Origin: AWTP1-13 sp050248715
Lineage (GTDB): Bacteria; Pseudomonadota; Alphaproteobacteria; Rhizobiales; Hyphomicrobiaceae
NCBI GenBank assembly: GCA_050248715.1
Contig: JBFWRV010000018.1
Location: 1 to 64,000, forward strand
DNA length: 64,000 bases
Reading direction: 5' to 3'
In this document: positions 8,846-16,517 of the stretch, piece after piece
Layout: every line of letters starts with the position of its first letter
Position numbering within the stretch: position 1 is the first letter of the stretch
Position numbers and translations under genes: made by a program
The notes under the pieces: model-generated
Databases searched by the model: none
What the model was told of the DNA's origin: nothing
The model's input: the letters and a program-made list of their open reading frames with translations, nothing else

Positions 8846-8865
8846 ATAGTAACCTAGGCTACTAT
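8846..8865. promoter_or_regulatory. palindromic operator, probable MarR binding site
   Basis: The 20-mer ATAGTAACCTAGGCTACTAT is an inverted repeat with a single mismatched pair (A versus C flanking the central CCTAGG). Size, spacing and AT-rich arms fit MarR-family operators. It sits 19 bp upstream of the marR ATG and 117 bp before the permease start, the expected place to control both divergent transcripts. The palindrome is directly visible; the regulator assignment is inferred from adjacency. Confidence 0.75.
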
Positions 8866-8982
8866 GGTCCCGTCCAAGCCAAGCCTGTCAAGGCCCGAGA
8901 CTTGCATGTTTCGCATCCGAGACCTGTCGGAAATCCAGGGCCGGCATGCCCGATCCGGGGCCGTGAACCGTACCGAGCGATC

Positions 8983-10506
8983 ATGAGCGACGACGCCGTC
9001 TATCAGCTAACGCTCACACAGCGTGTATTGATTTTGCTCACGATTGTGCTGAGCACGGGCATCTATGCAGGTTCCGTGCTGATCTCCTCGGCCCTGCTTC
9101 CGCAGCTGCAGGGGGCTCTGTCGGCGACCCAGGACGAGGTGTCCTGGGTGATGACGTTCAACATCGTGGCCACCGCCGTCGCAACGCCCGCCACCGGCTG
9201 GCTGGCGGACCGGTTCGGGCCGCGCGCGACCATGATTTGGGCCGCGCTGCTGTTTGCCATTGCCACCTTCATGTGCGGTGCCTCCAACTCGCTCGAGCAG
9301 CTGATCTTCTGGCGCATCCTGCAGGGCGCGGCCGGCGCGCCGCTGGTGCCGCTGGGGCAGACGCTGCTGCTCGACACTTCCCCACGGCACCAGCAGGCCA
9401 CCGTCATGTCGATATTCGGCATGGCCAACATGGTGGGGCCGTCGCTCGGCCCGATGTTCGCCGGCCAGATCGCCGAACAGTTCGGCTGGCGCTGGGGCTT
9501 CTGGATGCTGCTGCCCATCGCCATCGCGGCCGTGATCGGCAGCTGGCTGACCCTGCCGCGCACCGAGGCCAGGCGGCAGGCGCGGCTCGACTGGCTGGGC
9601 TTCATCTCTCTCTCCGCGGGCATCGCGACCGGCCAACTCGTGTTCTCGCGGGGACAGCGGCTCGACTGGTTCGACAGCAGCGAGATCATCATCGCCACCT
9701 TCGTCGGCGCGCTGATGATCTGGGTATTCTGCATGCATAGTCTGACGACGGAGCGGCCCTTCGTGCGCCTGACGCTGCTGACCGACCGCAACTACGCCCT
9801 CGGCCTCCTGCTGGTAACGCTGTTCGGCATGCTCAACTTCGCATTGATCGTGCTGCTGCCGCCGCTGCTGCAGCAGCACGCGGGCTACCCGGAGTCGGCG
9901 ATCGGCGAGATCATCGGCGCGCGCGGAGTGGGCTCGGCACTGGGCTTCCTGATCGCGATGCCGATGGCGCGCCTCGACCCTCGCATCAGTCTGTCGATCG
10001 GCGCGCTGATCCAGATCACCACCGGCCTCTGGCTGATGGGCCTCGACCTCAACGCGGGGATGACGACGCTGGTGCTCTGCAACATGCTGCAGGGCATGTC
10101 GATCGGCGTATCGTGGGTGCCGTTGACGGTGATCACGTTCTGGACGCTGCCGGCGGAGTACCGGGCCGAGGCCATGTCGATCTTCCACCTGTTCCGCAAC
10201 TTCGGTTCGAGCCTTTTCATCTCGATCGCGGTGGCGGAGATCGTGCGCACCTCGGCTTCCAACTATGCGCGCATGGTAGAGCATATCTCGCACTTCAACC
10301 GCGTGCTCGAGATGCCCTGGGCCATGGGCGCATGGACCATGGACGCCGCTCCCGGCCTGGCAAAGCTGTCCGGCGAGATCGTGCGCCAGTCGACCATCAT
10401 CGGCTACACCAACGCGTGGGTGCTCTACACGCTGGCTGCAGCGCTCTCGATTCCGATCTGCCTACTGGCGCGGCTGCCGCGCGTGCACACCGCTAGCCGC
10501 GCGTGA
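8983..10506 (+). CDS. emrB: DHA2-family MFS multidrug efflux permease (EmrB-like)
   Basis: A 507-residue, 14-helix inner-membrane permease of the DHA2 drug:H+ antiporter group. Helix 1 contains VLSTGIYAGSVLISSALLPQL, followed by TQDEVSWVMTFNIVATAVATPATGWLADRFGPR (family signature after helix 2), and the helix-5 antiporter motif region reads GMANMVGPSLGPMFAG. I place the start at ATG 8983; the frame is open upstream for 200 codons but that stretch lies antisense to marR and is not protein-like. The ribosome site is weak (GAGCGA). It pairs functionally with the EmrA-like adaptor on the other strand; its 3' end overlaps the convergent SnoaL-like gene by 14 bp. Confidence 0.88.
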   Translation: MSDDAVYQLTLTQRVLILLTIVLSTGIYAGSVLISSALLPQLQGALSATQDEVSWVMTFNIVATAVATPATGWLADRFGPRATMIWAALLFAIATFMCGASNSLEQLIFWRILQGAAGAPLVPLGQTLLLDTSPRHQQATVMSIFGMANMVGPSLGPMFAGQIAEQFGWRWGFWMLLPIAIAAVIGSWLTLPRTEARRQARLDWLGFISLSAGIATGQLVFSRGQRLDWFDSSEIIIATFVGALMIWVFCMHSLTTERPFVRLTLLTDRNYALGLLLVTLFGMLNFALIVLLPPLLQQHAGYPESAIGEIIGARGVGSALGFLIAMPMARLDPRISLSIGALIQITTGLWLMGLDLNAGMTTLVLCNMLQGMSIGVSWVPLTVITFWTLPAEYRAEAMSIFHLFRNFGSSLFISIAVAEIVRTSASNYARMVEHISHFNRVLEMPWAMGAWTMDAAPGLAKLSGEIVRQSTIIGYTNAWVLYTLAAALSIPICLLARLPRVHTASRA

Positions 10507-10864
10507 CGTGGGCGGCGACGCAGAGCCAGCGTCCGTTCTGGCGGGCCCAGATGTCGGTGTAGCGGCCGGCTCCCCGCTGACCGTCGGGCTTCCTGTAGAC
10601 CGTGCGGGCGTGGATGATGGCCGTATCGCCGAACATCCGGACGCGCACGTCCTCGCATTTGAGGCCGGAGATCGTCACCGGCTTGGCGATCTGGGCGAGA
10701 AATCCGCGGCGGTCGACGAGGGTCCCGTCCGGGTTGGTGTTGAGGAAGTCGTCGGAAAGGTTGCGATCGAACCAGCCCACGTCGGCTTCGGCCACGGAGC
10801 GGATGTAGTTCTCGTTGAGATCGCGAAGCTCGCCGGCACCCGTGTTTTTTCCAGCTCCTTGCAT
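10493..10864 (-). CDS. SnoaL-like / DUF4440 (NTF2-fold) protein
   Basis: A 123-residue cytosolic protein of the NTF2-like fold. The pattern is typical: N-terminal helix LRDLNENYIRSVAEADVGWFDRNLSDDFLNTNPDGTLVDRRGFL, then strands VRVRMFGDTAIIHARTVYRKPDG, ending with YTDIWARQNGRWLCVAAHVTR. Family members are small ketosteroid-isomerase-like enzymes or ligand-binding proteins; no function can be assigned here. ATG 10864 has GGAGG five nt upstream, so the longer open frame to 11107 is not used. Its tail overlaps the convergent EmrB-like gene by 14 bp. The ~365 bp upstream (10865-11230) holds no gene, only a degraded palindromic repeat near 11120-11180. Confidence 0.75.
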   Translation of the reverse strand: MQGAGKNTGAGELRDLNENYIRSVAEADVGWFDRNLSDDFLNTNPDGTLVDRRGFLAQIAKPVTISGLKCEDVRVRMFGDTAIIHARTVYRKPDGQRGAGRYTDIWARQNGRWLCVAAHVTRG

Positions 10865-11230
10865 CGTTTCCTCCGCCTTGCCAGGGGGCGAGACTAGCGC
10901 TTTCGCGAAGGTGGCAGAAGGGCGCCTTGATCGAGAAGTCCGCTTCGCTAGTGCTGTTTCCGATCGACTCTGCTCACTGTCGTTCCGGAATCGGTCGAAA
11001 GTCTCCTCACCTTCACTCGGCTGGTGTGCGCCAACCTCATGCACCTCAGATCGATCCATGACCTCCACCGACCCCAGCCACCCCGAAAACCTGCTGATCC
11101 TAACCAACTAGGCTTGGCGCTATGCTGAACCGGACAGCCGTGAAGCATGCCTTCGGCATGGCGCGCTCCGGCCCAGATGACAACAAGGTGGCCCACCGGA
11201 CGTCTCGGCCCGACTTGAGCGGAAAGGGCC

Positions 11231-12055
11231 CTAGCCGCGGTCGTAGGCGCCGCCGACGGCCGCGACGTGGCGCTCGACCGACGCGCGCAGCGCCGCCTTT
11301 GCGCCCGTCATGATCATGCGGTCGAAGAAGTGCGCATAGATGCGGTCGAAAGCGAAGGGCTCCAGCGCTGCGGCGATGGCCTGCGCGCCCTTGGCCGACA
11401 GCGGGATGAAGTTGGGATAGCTGCGCATGAAGCTCAGCGTTTTGCGGTCCAGATTGACGGTGGCGATGTCGGCGGCACAGACCACGCCCTTGCCCTCGGC
11501 GCCCTTGGCCCAGTGCAGCATGGTGCCGCCTGCGAAGTGTCCGCCGCCGCGGATCAAGGTCACGTCGGGGAGCAGTTTGAACGTCTCGCCACTCCAGAGC
11601 TTCACGGCCGGGTCGGGCCGCATGATCCAGCGCTGATCGTCGGCGTGCAGGTGGATCGGCACCCCGCCAAAGGCCCGGCTCCACTCGCCCATGGTCGTAT
11701 AGAAGTGCGGATGCGAGATGGCGATGGCCTTCAGCTCGCCAAGCGCGTTGATCAGCGTGACGGTGGCGTCATCAAGGAAGCTAATGCAGTCCCACAGTAC
11801 GTTGCCGTTGGGCGTGCAGATCAGCAGGGCGCGCTGGCCGATGGCGAACTGGGGTTGCGTGCCGATGCCGAGGATGCCCGGCTCGTGCTGACGCCAGCCG
11901 TTGAAGCGGGTGGCCGAGAGGCCTTGCAGCGTGGCCCAGCTCTGGCCGCCGAGTGGAACGAACTGGCGCTCCTCCTCGCAGATGATGCAGGCGGACGGCG
12001 GCGTTGTGCTCGGCGGATACTGTGTGCCGCAGGCAGTGCAGATGAAGGCTTGCAT
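11231..12055 (-). CDS. metallo-beta-lactamase-fold protein with N-terminal zinc ribbon
   Basis: A 274-residue protein. Residues 6-26 carry two CxxC-type pairs (C6/C9 and C23/C26), a rubredoxin-like zinc ribbon. The rest has a metallo-beta-lactamase fold: IAISHPHFYTTMGEW replaces the usual HxHxDH (H115 and H117 kept, the Asp/His lost), GGGHFAGGTML supplies a later His, and VVCAADIATVN a bridging Asp. The incomplete first metal motif suggests an altered metal site or a non-hydrolytic role. ATG 12055 follows AGGAG by 6 nt. It lies in the same direction as the NhaD-like gene but is separated from it by 190 bp. Fold call good; activity unknown. Confidence 0.78.
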   Translation of the reverse strand: MQAFICTACGTQYPPSTTPPSACIICEEERQFVPLGGQSWATLQGLSATRFNGWRQHEPGILGIGTQPQFAIGQRALLICTPNGNVLWDCISFLDDATVTLINALGELKAIAISHPHFYTTMGEWSRAFGGVPIHLHADDQRWIMRPDPAVKLWSGETFKLLPDVTLIRGGGHFAGGTMLHWAKGAEGKGVVCAADIATVNLDRKTLSFMRSYPNFIPLSAKGAQAIAAALEPFAFDRIYAHFFDRMIMTGAKAALRASVERHVAAVGGAYDRG

Positions 12056-12247
12056 GGCCGGCTCCTGGTATCGGGAGACATCGCCGGCGGCGATGCCGAT
12101 CCTCTTGCAGTCAGTAGAGCGAAATCACGCGCAAAGCTCAACCGCCCGCCGAGCTCTTTCCATCTCAGCCGTTCTCGTGCGATTCAGACCGAGAAGTCCG
12201 CTTCACTACCCAGTAGGGGGCGATACCGTGGGCTTCCCATCGTCACG

Positions 12248-13627
12248 TCAGTGCGGTGCATCGGGATGCCAGCCGACTACGGCGAGCATGAAGAAGAAGC
12301 CGATGACGTAGGCGACAGCAATGTGCCAGCCGTGCCTGAGCCAGAGCACCACGGACTTGGCCTCGGGGTAGAGATTGGACAGCGCCACGCCCGCCGACGA
12401 GCCGAACCAGATCATGGAGCCGCCGAAGCCCACGGCATACGCGAGAAATCCCCAGTCGTAGCCGCCCTGCTTCAGGGCCAGGGCCGTCAGCGGGATATTG
12501 TCGAAGACAGCGGAGACGAAGCCGAGCCCCATGGCGGTCTGCCAGGAGGGCGAGGGCAGCTTCTCGACCGGCATCAGGGACGCGCACGTCACCAGCGCGA
12601 GCAGAAAGATGGTGCCCTTGAAGGTCTCCGGCATCACCTCCCAGTCGGGCTTCCTCCAGCCCGCCGTGGCCAGGACGACCACCCATACCGCTATGCCGAT
12701 GACGGGAAGCATGTCGAGCAGATGAGGGAAGCGGAGGTTGGCGATCACGTTGGCCAGGATCGCCACGACCAGGATGGCGAACACAATGACCACGCGGGAC
12801 CAGTCGACCCTCACGCCGGCGGGCATGTCCTTCATGATCGGCGAATAGCGGTGCTGCTGCAGGGCGGCAGGAATGCCGAAGATGAAGATGGCGACGAAGA
12901 CGGCCACATAGGCCTCGACGACGACGAGCGGGCTGACGCCGTCGATCCACATCATGGTGGTCGTGGTGTCGCCGACCACGCTGCCCGCGCCGCCGGCGTT
13001 CGAGGCGGCGACGATGGCGGCGAGGTAGCCGATGTGCACCTTGCCTCTGAAGAGCTCGCGGGCCATCACCCCGCCGATCAGCGCAGCGGCGATGTTGTCG
13101 AGAAAGCTCGACAGGACCGCCACGGCAACCAGCAGCGCGAAGGCGCCCTTCCAGTCGTCGGGGAGGAATTTCGGCATGATATCGGGCAGCTTGCTCTTCT
13201 CGAAGTGACGGGAGAGCAGCGCAAAGCCCATCAACAGGAGGAACAGGTTCGCAAGGATGACCCACTCGTGCTGCATGTGCAGCGCGAGACCATCCAAGCC
13301 CGTGCCGAACTTGAAGCCCGTGAAGGCGAGCTTGTAGGCGACGATGGCGGCGAGCCCCGTCAGCGCCACCTGCAACGTGTTGTGGTGGAAGACGGCAACG
13401 CCGAGGAGCGTGAGCGCGAAGAGGATGAAATCAACGGGGATTCCCAGTACGGAGATTGGCTCGACCGGCGCGCCCGATGCCGCGGCGAGCGCGGGAGGTG
13501 AGAGGAGAAGAGCGCCGAGGAGGACGCCGAGACTTGATCCTAGACCGGAGCGTCTTTTCGCGGAACGATCCAGGGCGCGGGGCGGCCCAGGCGCGGGCAA
13601 TGCAGCTGCGAACACAATCTGCGGCAT
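12248..13627 (-). CDS. nhaD: NhaD-like Na+/H+ antiporter (ion transporter superfamily)
   Basis: A 459-residue polytopic inner-membrane protein of the ArsB/NhaD/citrate (IT) superfamily. A cleavable or anchoring N-terminal hydrophobic segment (LGVLLGALLLSPPALAAA) precedes about 11 helices. The two symmetrical DN motifs, SSFLDNIAAALIGG and SAVFDNIPLTALAL, and the SNAGGAGSVVGDTTTTMMW loop are the usual NhaD signatures, supporting sodium/proton exchange. The ATG at 13627 is used because GGAGGGGG directly precedes it; an in-frame GTG at 13654 would lie inside a perfect hairpin. Alternative substrates within the superfamily cannot be ruled out. Confidence 0.8.
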   Translation of the reverse strand: MPQIVFAAALPAPGPPRALDRSAKRRSGLGSSLGVLLGALLLSPPALAAASGAPVEPISVLGIPVDFILFALTLLGVAVFHHNTLQVALTGLAAIVAYKLAFTGFKFGTGLDGLALHMQHEWVILANLFLLLMGFALLSRHFEKSKLPDIMPKFLPDDWKGAFALLVAVAVLSSFLDNIAAALIGGVMARELFRGKVHIGYLAAIVAASNAGGAGSVVGDTTTTMMWIDGVSPLVVVEAYVAVFVAIFIFGIPAALQQHRYSPIMKDMPAGVRVDWSRVVIVFAILVVAILANVIANLRFPHLLDMLPVIGIAVWVVVLATAGWRKPDWEVMPETFKGTIFLLALVTCASLMPVEKLPSPSWQTAMGLGFVSAVFDNIPLTALALKQGGYDWGFLAYAVGFGGSMIWFGSSAGVALSNLYPEAKSVVLWLRHGWHIAVAYVIGFFFMLAVVGWHPDAPH

Positions 13628-13647
13628 TCCCCCTCCCATCACGTCGA

Positions 13648-13670
13648 GGGCCACGTCGGAGACGTGGCCC
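13648..13670 (-). promoter_or_regulatory. perfect 10-bp inverted repeat in leader of the NhaD-like gene
   Basis: GGGCCACGTC, loop GGA, GACGTGGCCC: a perfect 10-bp stem with a three-base loop, 20 bp upstream of the ATG and just before the ribosome-binding site. It has no T-run, so it is not an ordinary terminator. It could be an operator or an mRNA hairpin affecting translation; this is inference. Confidence 0.45.
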
Positions 13671-13933
13671 TTCGCGCGCTCTCTTTCCCAGCAGACGTGC
13701 TGCCGTTGCCCGAAAACAAACCCATATTTCTGCTACATTGTGTAGGCTAGGCGCGGGCGCAGGGCAACTTCGACGGCGGTCGAACACGCGGGCACGGTTC
13801 AACTTTTGGGTGGGGTGGAGGTCTTGGCCAGCCGGCATTCCATTCCCATTTCATAAAGGGCGCGTTGCGCCGACGAGGCTTGGCGTTGTGGGCGGTTGCT
13901 GTAAACTGGCGTGGTTCAACGAGGAGCGGGCTT

Positions 13934-14263
13934 ATGGCGCAGCCACTTGAGCGGCAGATCATCGAACGGGCCCGGGCGCTGATCGCGACGCCGGCCACGT
14001 GGACGCAAGGTGAGTTTGCCCGCAACGCGAGTGGCGAGCGCGTGAGCTGGAGGTCGCCGCAAGCCAAGCGGTTCTGCGTGTGGGGCGCCCTCAACCGGGC
14101 GGCTTACGACACCACCGGCGACCGGAGGCAATCGATAGCGCTGGCCGATCACGCTGCCCGCACGTTGCGCAACGGGGCGACCAGCCTGTCGGGGACGAAC
14201 GATCGCGGCACGCATAACGACGTGCTCGCCATCTTCGACAGCTATCTGAAGCAACTCCCTTGA
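13934..14263 (+). CDS. DUF6197-like protein
   Basis: A 109-residue protein starting at ATG 13934 behind GAGGAG (spacing 7). The pattern RARALIATPATWTQGEFARNASGERV, then RFCVWGALNRAA and a C-terminal THNDVLAIFDSYLK, fits the DUF6197 family of small proteins of unknown function, often found near mobile or accessory loci in proteobacteria and actinobacteria. It is a lone gene, flanked by 300 bp upstream and 400 bp downstream without other genes; the downstream gap 14264-14670 shows nothing I can name. Confidence 0.6.
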   Translation: MAQPLERQIIERARALIATPATWTQGEFARNASGERVSWRSPQAKRFCVWGALNRAAYDTTGDRRQSIALADHAARTLRNGATSLSGTNDRGTHNDVLAIFDSYLKQLP

Positions 14264-14670
14264 GCCGGCAAGGCCAGCACACAGATTCCTGGCGTTTGCA
14301 ATAATCTCCAGGCAGGTTTCCGGGGAACGTTGGCTGTCATCCCGGAATCCACGAAAGGCAAATTTCCCGGACCTAGGTTCGACAAGCGGCCGGACGGCTC
14401 TCGCTAAGTGACGGCGATATCGCATTGTCCTGCCAGCCGGGAGCGACAACCCGAGAGAAGCTATCGGGCAGACGGCAGAGGTCGCGCCTCCCTCCTCGTC
14501 TCAGATGATCCGCAAGGGGTGGCCCGACAGCTTGCGCCGCAAGCCGTTCCCCTGTTCCCCGCGTCACATCCAGCTTAGGCGCGGCCGGCTATCCTTCGGC
14601 AAGTGTCGCGTCGGCACATCCTTGAACGGACCGTCGCATCCAGCCCTTGCGAACGAAGATGGAGATCACA

Positions 14671-14925
14671 ATGAAGACGTTCCTTGCCGCCTTGGTTGCC
14701 TCCGCAGTCCTCGCCGTCGCCGCATCCCCGGCGAGCGCCGAGACCGACCTGACCGAGGTCGTTGGGGAGGTCGTGAAGCTCGCGGATCCGAGCCTCGCAA
14801 AGCTCGTGAAGCAGCCGAGCTCCGTGACGAAGCAGATCGAGCACCAGCTCGACAAGCTGGATGTCGGCAGCCGCGAGTGGTGGAGCCAATACGATCGCGA
14901 GCGCAGCGGACGCGGGCGCCGCTAA
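14671..14925 (+). CDS. small secreted protein of unknown function
   Basis: An 84-residue protein with a clear signal peptide (residues 1-23, FLAALVASAVLAVAASPASA then ETDL). The mature part is ~60 residues, helical and charged, with LADPSLAKLVKQPSSV and a strongly basic tail RERSGRGRR. ATG 14671 follows GGAG by six nt. No cysteine and no domain recognised. It ends 43 bp before the convergent FAA-hydrolase gene. Confidence 0.6.
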   Translation: MKTFLAALVASAVLAVAASPASAETDLTEVVGEVVKLADPSLAKLVKQPSSVTKQIEHQLDKLDVGSREWWSQYDRERSGRGRR

Positions 14926-14968
14926 AGCCCCATTGTTGCGGTGTCAGGCGGCTTGGCCTGACACCGCC

Positions 14969-15835
14969 TTAGACTTCGTCGACGATCGGATTGGACAGCA
15001 CGCCGATCTTCTCGACCTCCACCTCCACCCTGTCGCCGGCCTTCATCCAGGGCGGCGGCTTTCTGGCATGGGCCACGCCCGACGGCGTGCCGGTGGCGAT
15101 CACGTCGCCAGGCTCCAGCGTCATGAATTCGGAGAGGAGTGCGATCGTCCTGGCGGTGGAGAAGATCATGTCGGACGTGTTGGAGTCCTGCATGGTCTCG
15201 CCGTTGAGGCGCGTCACGATGCGCAGACCCGAGGCGCCTGGCGGCAGCTCGTCAGCAGTCACCACCAACGGCCCAAGCGGGCCGGTCGCGTCGAAGTTCT
15301 TCCCCGGGGTCCACTGCGAAGTCTTGCGCTGAAAATCACGCACGGACACGTCGTTGAAAAGCGTGTAGCCGAAGACATGCTCCAGTGCCTTGTCCTCCGG
15401 GATATGCCGGCCCCTCTTGCCGATGACGATGGTAAGCTCGCACTCGTAGTCGAGTTGCACGGAGCATTTCGGCCTGATCACGGGAGCGCCGGCTGCGACC
15501 AGCGAGGTCGGCACCCGCAGGAAGAACGAGGGATAAGTGGGGATGGCATGTCCCCCTTCCTTGGCATGCAGCGCGTAGTTGAGACCGACGCAGACAATCT
15601 TTCCCGGGGGTGAGATCGGCAAAGCGGGTTTGGCGGCGCCGATCGCCGACTTGGCGGTCGCCGGAGCTTTCGCCGCGGCAGCCTTGATGGTGCCGAGCGC
15701 ACCTGGCCCCGCGGCGATGAGGGTCTTGAGGTCTTTTGGCAGCGCGGCGTCTGCAGCCGACAGATCGATGACCGTCGTGCCCTCCACCAGGCCGAGCGCC
15801 GCACCGGCACCTTTGGCGAACATCATCAGCTTCAT
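14969..15835 (-). CDS. fumarylacetoacetate hydrolase family protein
   Basis: A 288-residue FAH-fold enzyme. The metal-binding site is visible: the acidic pair in LDYECELTIVIGKRGRHIP and the Asp in FNDVSVRDFQ, followed by KNFDATGPLGP, the MIFSTARTIALLSEFMTLEPGDVIATGTPSGV block and the terminal VEVEVEKIGVLSNPI. Members hydrolyse or decarboxylate 2-oxo-acids in aromatic-compound degradation, or act as acylpyruvases. The ~70-residue N-terminal domain is present. ATG 15835 has GGGAGG eight nt upstream. Lone gene; the 257-bp gap upstream (15836-16092) likely contains divergent promoters with the 2TM gene. Confidence 0.88.
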   Translation of the reverse strand: MKLMMFAKGAGAALGLVEGTTVIDLSAADAALPKDLKTLIAAGPGALGTIKAAAAKAPATAKSAIGAAKPALPISPPGKIVCVGLNYALHAKEGGHAIPTYPSFFLRVPTSLVAAGAPVIRPKCSVQLDYECELTIVIGKRGRHIPEDKALEHVFGYTLFNDVSVRDFQRKTSQWTPGKNFDATGPLGPLVVTADELPPGASGLRIVTRLNGETMQDSNTSDMIFSTARTIALLSEFMTLEPGDVIATGTPSGVAHARKPPPWMKAGDRVEVEVEKIGVLSNPIVDEV

Positions 15836-16092
15836 CGCTTGTTCCTCCCTGTCGTCACGCCTTCGGCGTACCGTCCTGCTGCACTCGCCGCATCAGCGCA
15901 GCAGGTCGACAGGCCGGCTGTCAAGCCGGCGGGATCCGGCAAGAGAGCCGTCGCGCAATAGGCTGCGTCCACACTGTTAGCGGACGATTCTTCGCGATTT
16001 GACGGCAGGGGGACGCTGGCGCGCGTGTGTGCTAAGGTTATGCAAAGCGGTCCGCGAAGCGACCTGATGGCAATTCGGAAGGAGCCACGGCA

Positions 16093-16362
16093 ATGGATGA
16101 GCACGAAAAGGCTGCCAAGGCGATGCGGCAGGTAGAGGCCATGACGGGCTTCTACATCCATCTCGTTGTGTTCGTTTTCGTCATGGTCGCGCTGTTCCTC
16201 GTCAATCTACTGGCGAGCCCTGACGTTTGGTGGGTGCAGTGGCCGCTGCTCGGCTGGGGCCTCGGCGTATTGCTGCACGGCTTGGCGGTGTTCGGCGAGG
16301 TGCCGCGCTTCATCGCCAACTGGCAGCTCCGCAAGGCCAAGGAGCTTAAGGACAGGATGTGA
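16093..16362 (+). CDS. 2TM-domain membrane protein
   Basis: An 89-residue protein with two transmembrane helices (FYIHLVVFVFVMVALFLVNLL and PLLGWGLGVLLHGLAVFG) separated by a short Trp-rich loop (PDVWWVQW), and a C-terminal amphipathic charged helix NWQLRKAKELKDRM. This is the 2TM domain also found fused to histidine kinases and LytTR regulators; standalone copies are of unknown function. Start ATG 16093 is preceded by AAGGAG (spacing 7-8). Confidence 0.75.
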   Translation: MDEHEKAAKAMRQVEAMTGFYIHLVVFVFVMVALFLVNLLASPDVWWVQWPLLGWGLGVLLHGLAVFGEVPRFIANWQLRKAKELKDRM

Positions 16363-16450
16363 CGGCTCGGCGGGAGACGGCCGCGGACGACTGCCTGCGC
16401 GAGCATGATGGTTACGCAACCACGCGCACCCGCCCCTGTCGACCCAACGG

Positions 16451-16484
16451 AAAATCCCCGCGCCATGGTCACGCGGCGCGGGGA
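16451..16484 (-). terminator. intrinsic terminator of the pyrophosphatase gene
   Basis: Read on the minus strand: CCCCGCGCC, a 10-base loop, GGCGCGGGG, then ATTTT. This is a perfect 9-bp GC stem with a short U-run, 34 bp downstream of the hppA stop. Confidence 0.8.
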
Positions 16485-16517
16485 GCTGCGAGTCGGCAGT
16501 GAAGCAGCGCGGGCGCC

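Noticed and set aside
8374..8982. 203-codon N-terminal extension of the EmrB-like permease
   Set aside because: Antisense to marR and its operator; conserved permease N-terminus starts at ATG 8983.
11267..13501. 744-codon open frame on the plus strand
   Set aside because: It is antisense to the MBL and NhaD-like genes and encodes low-complexity His/Asp/Gly/Arg-rich sequence, as expected of the shadow of high-GC genes.
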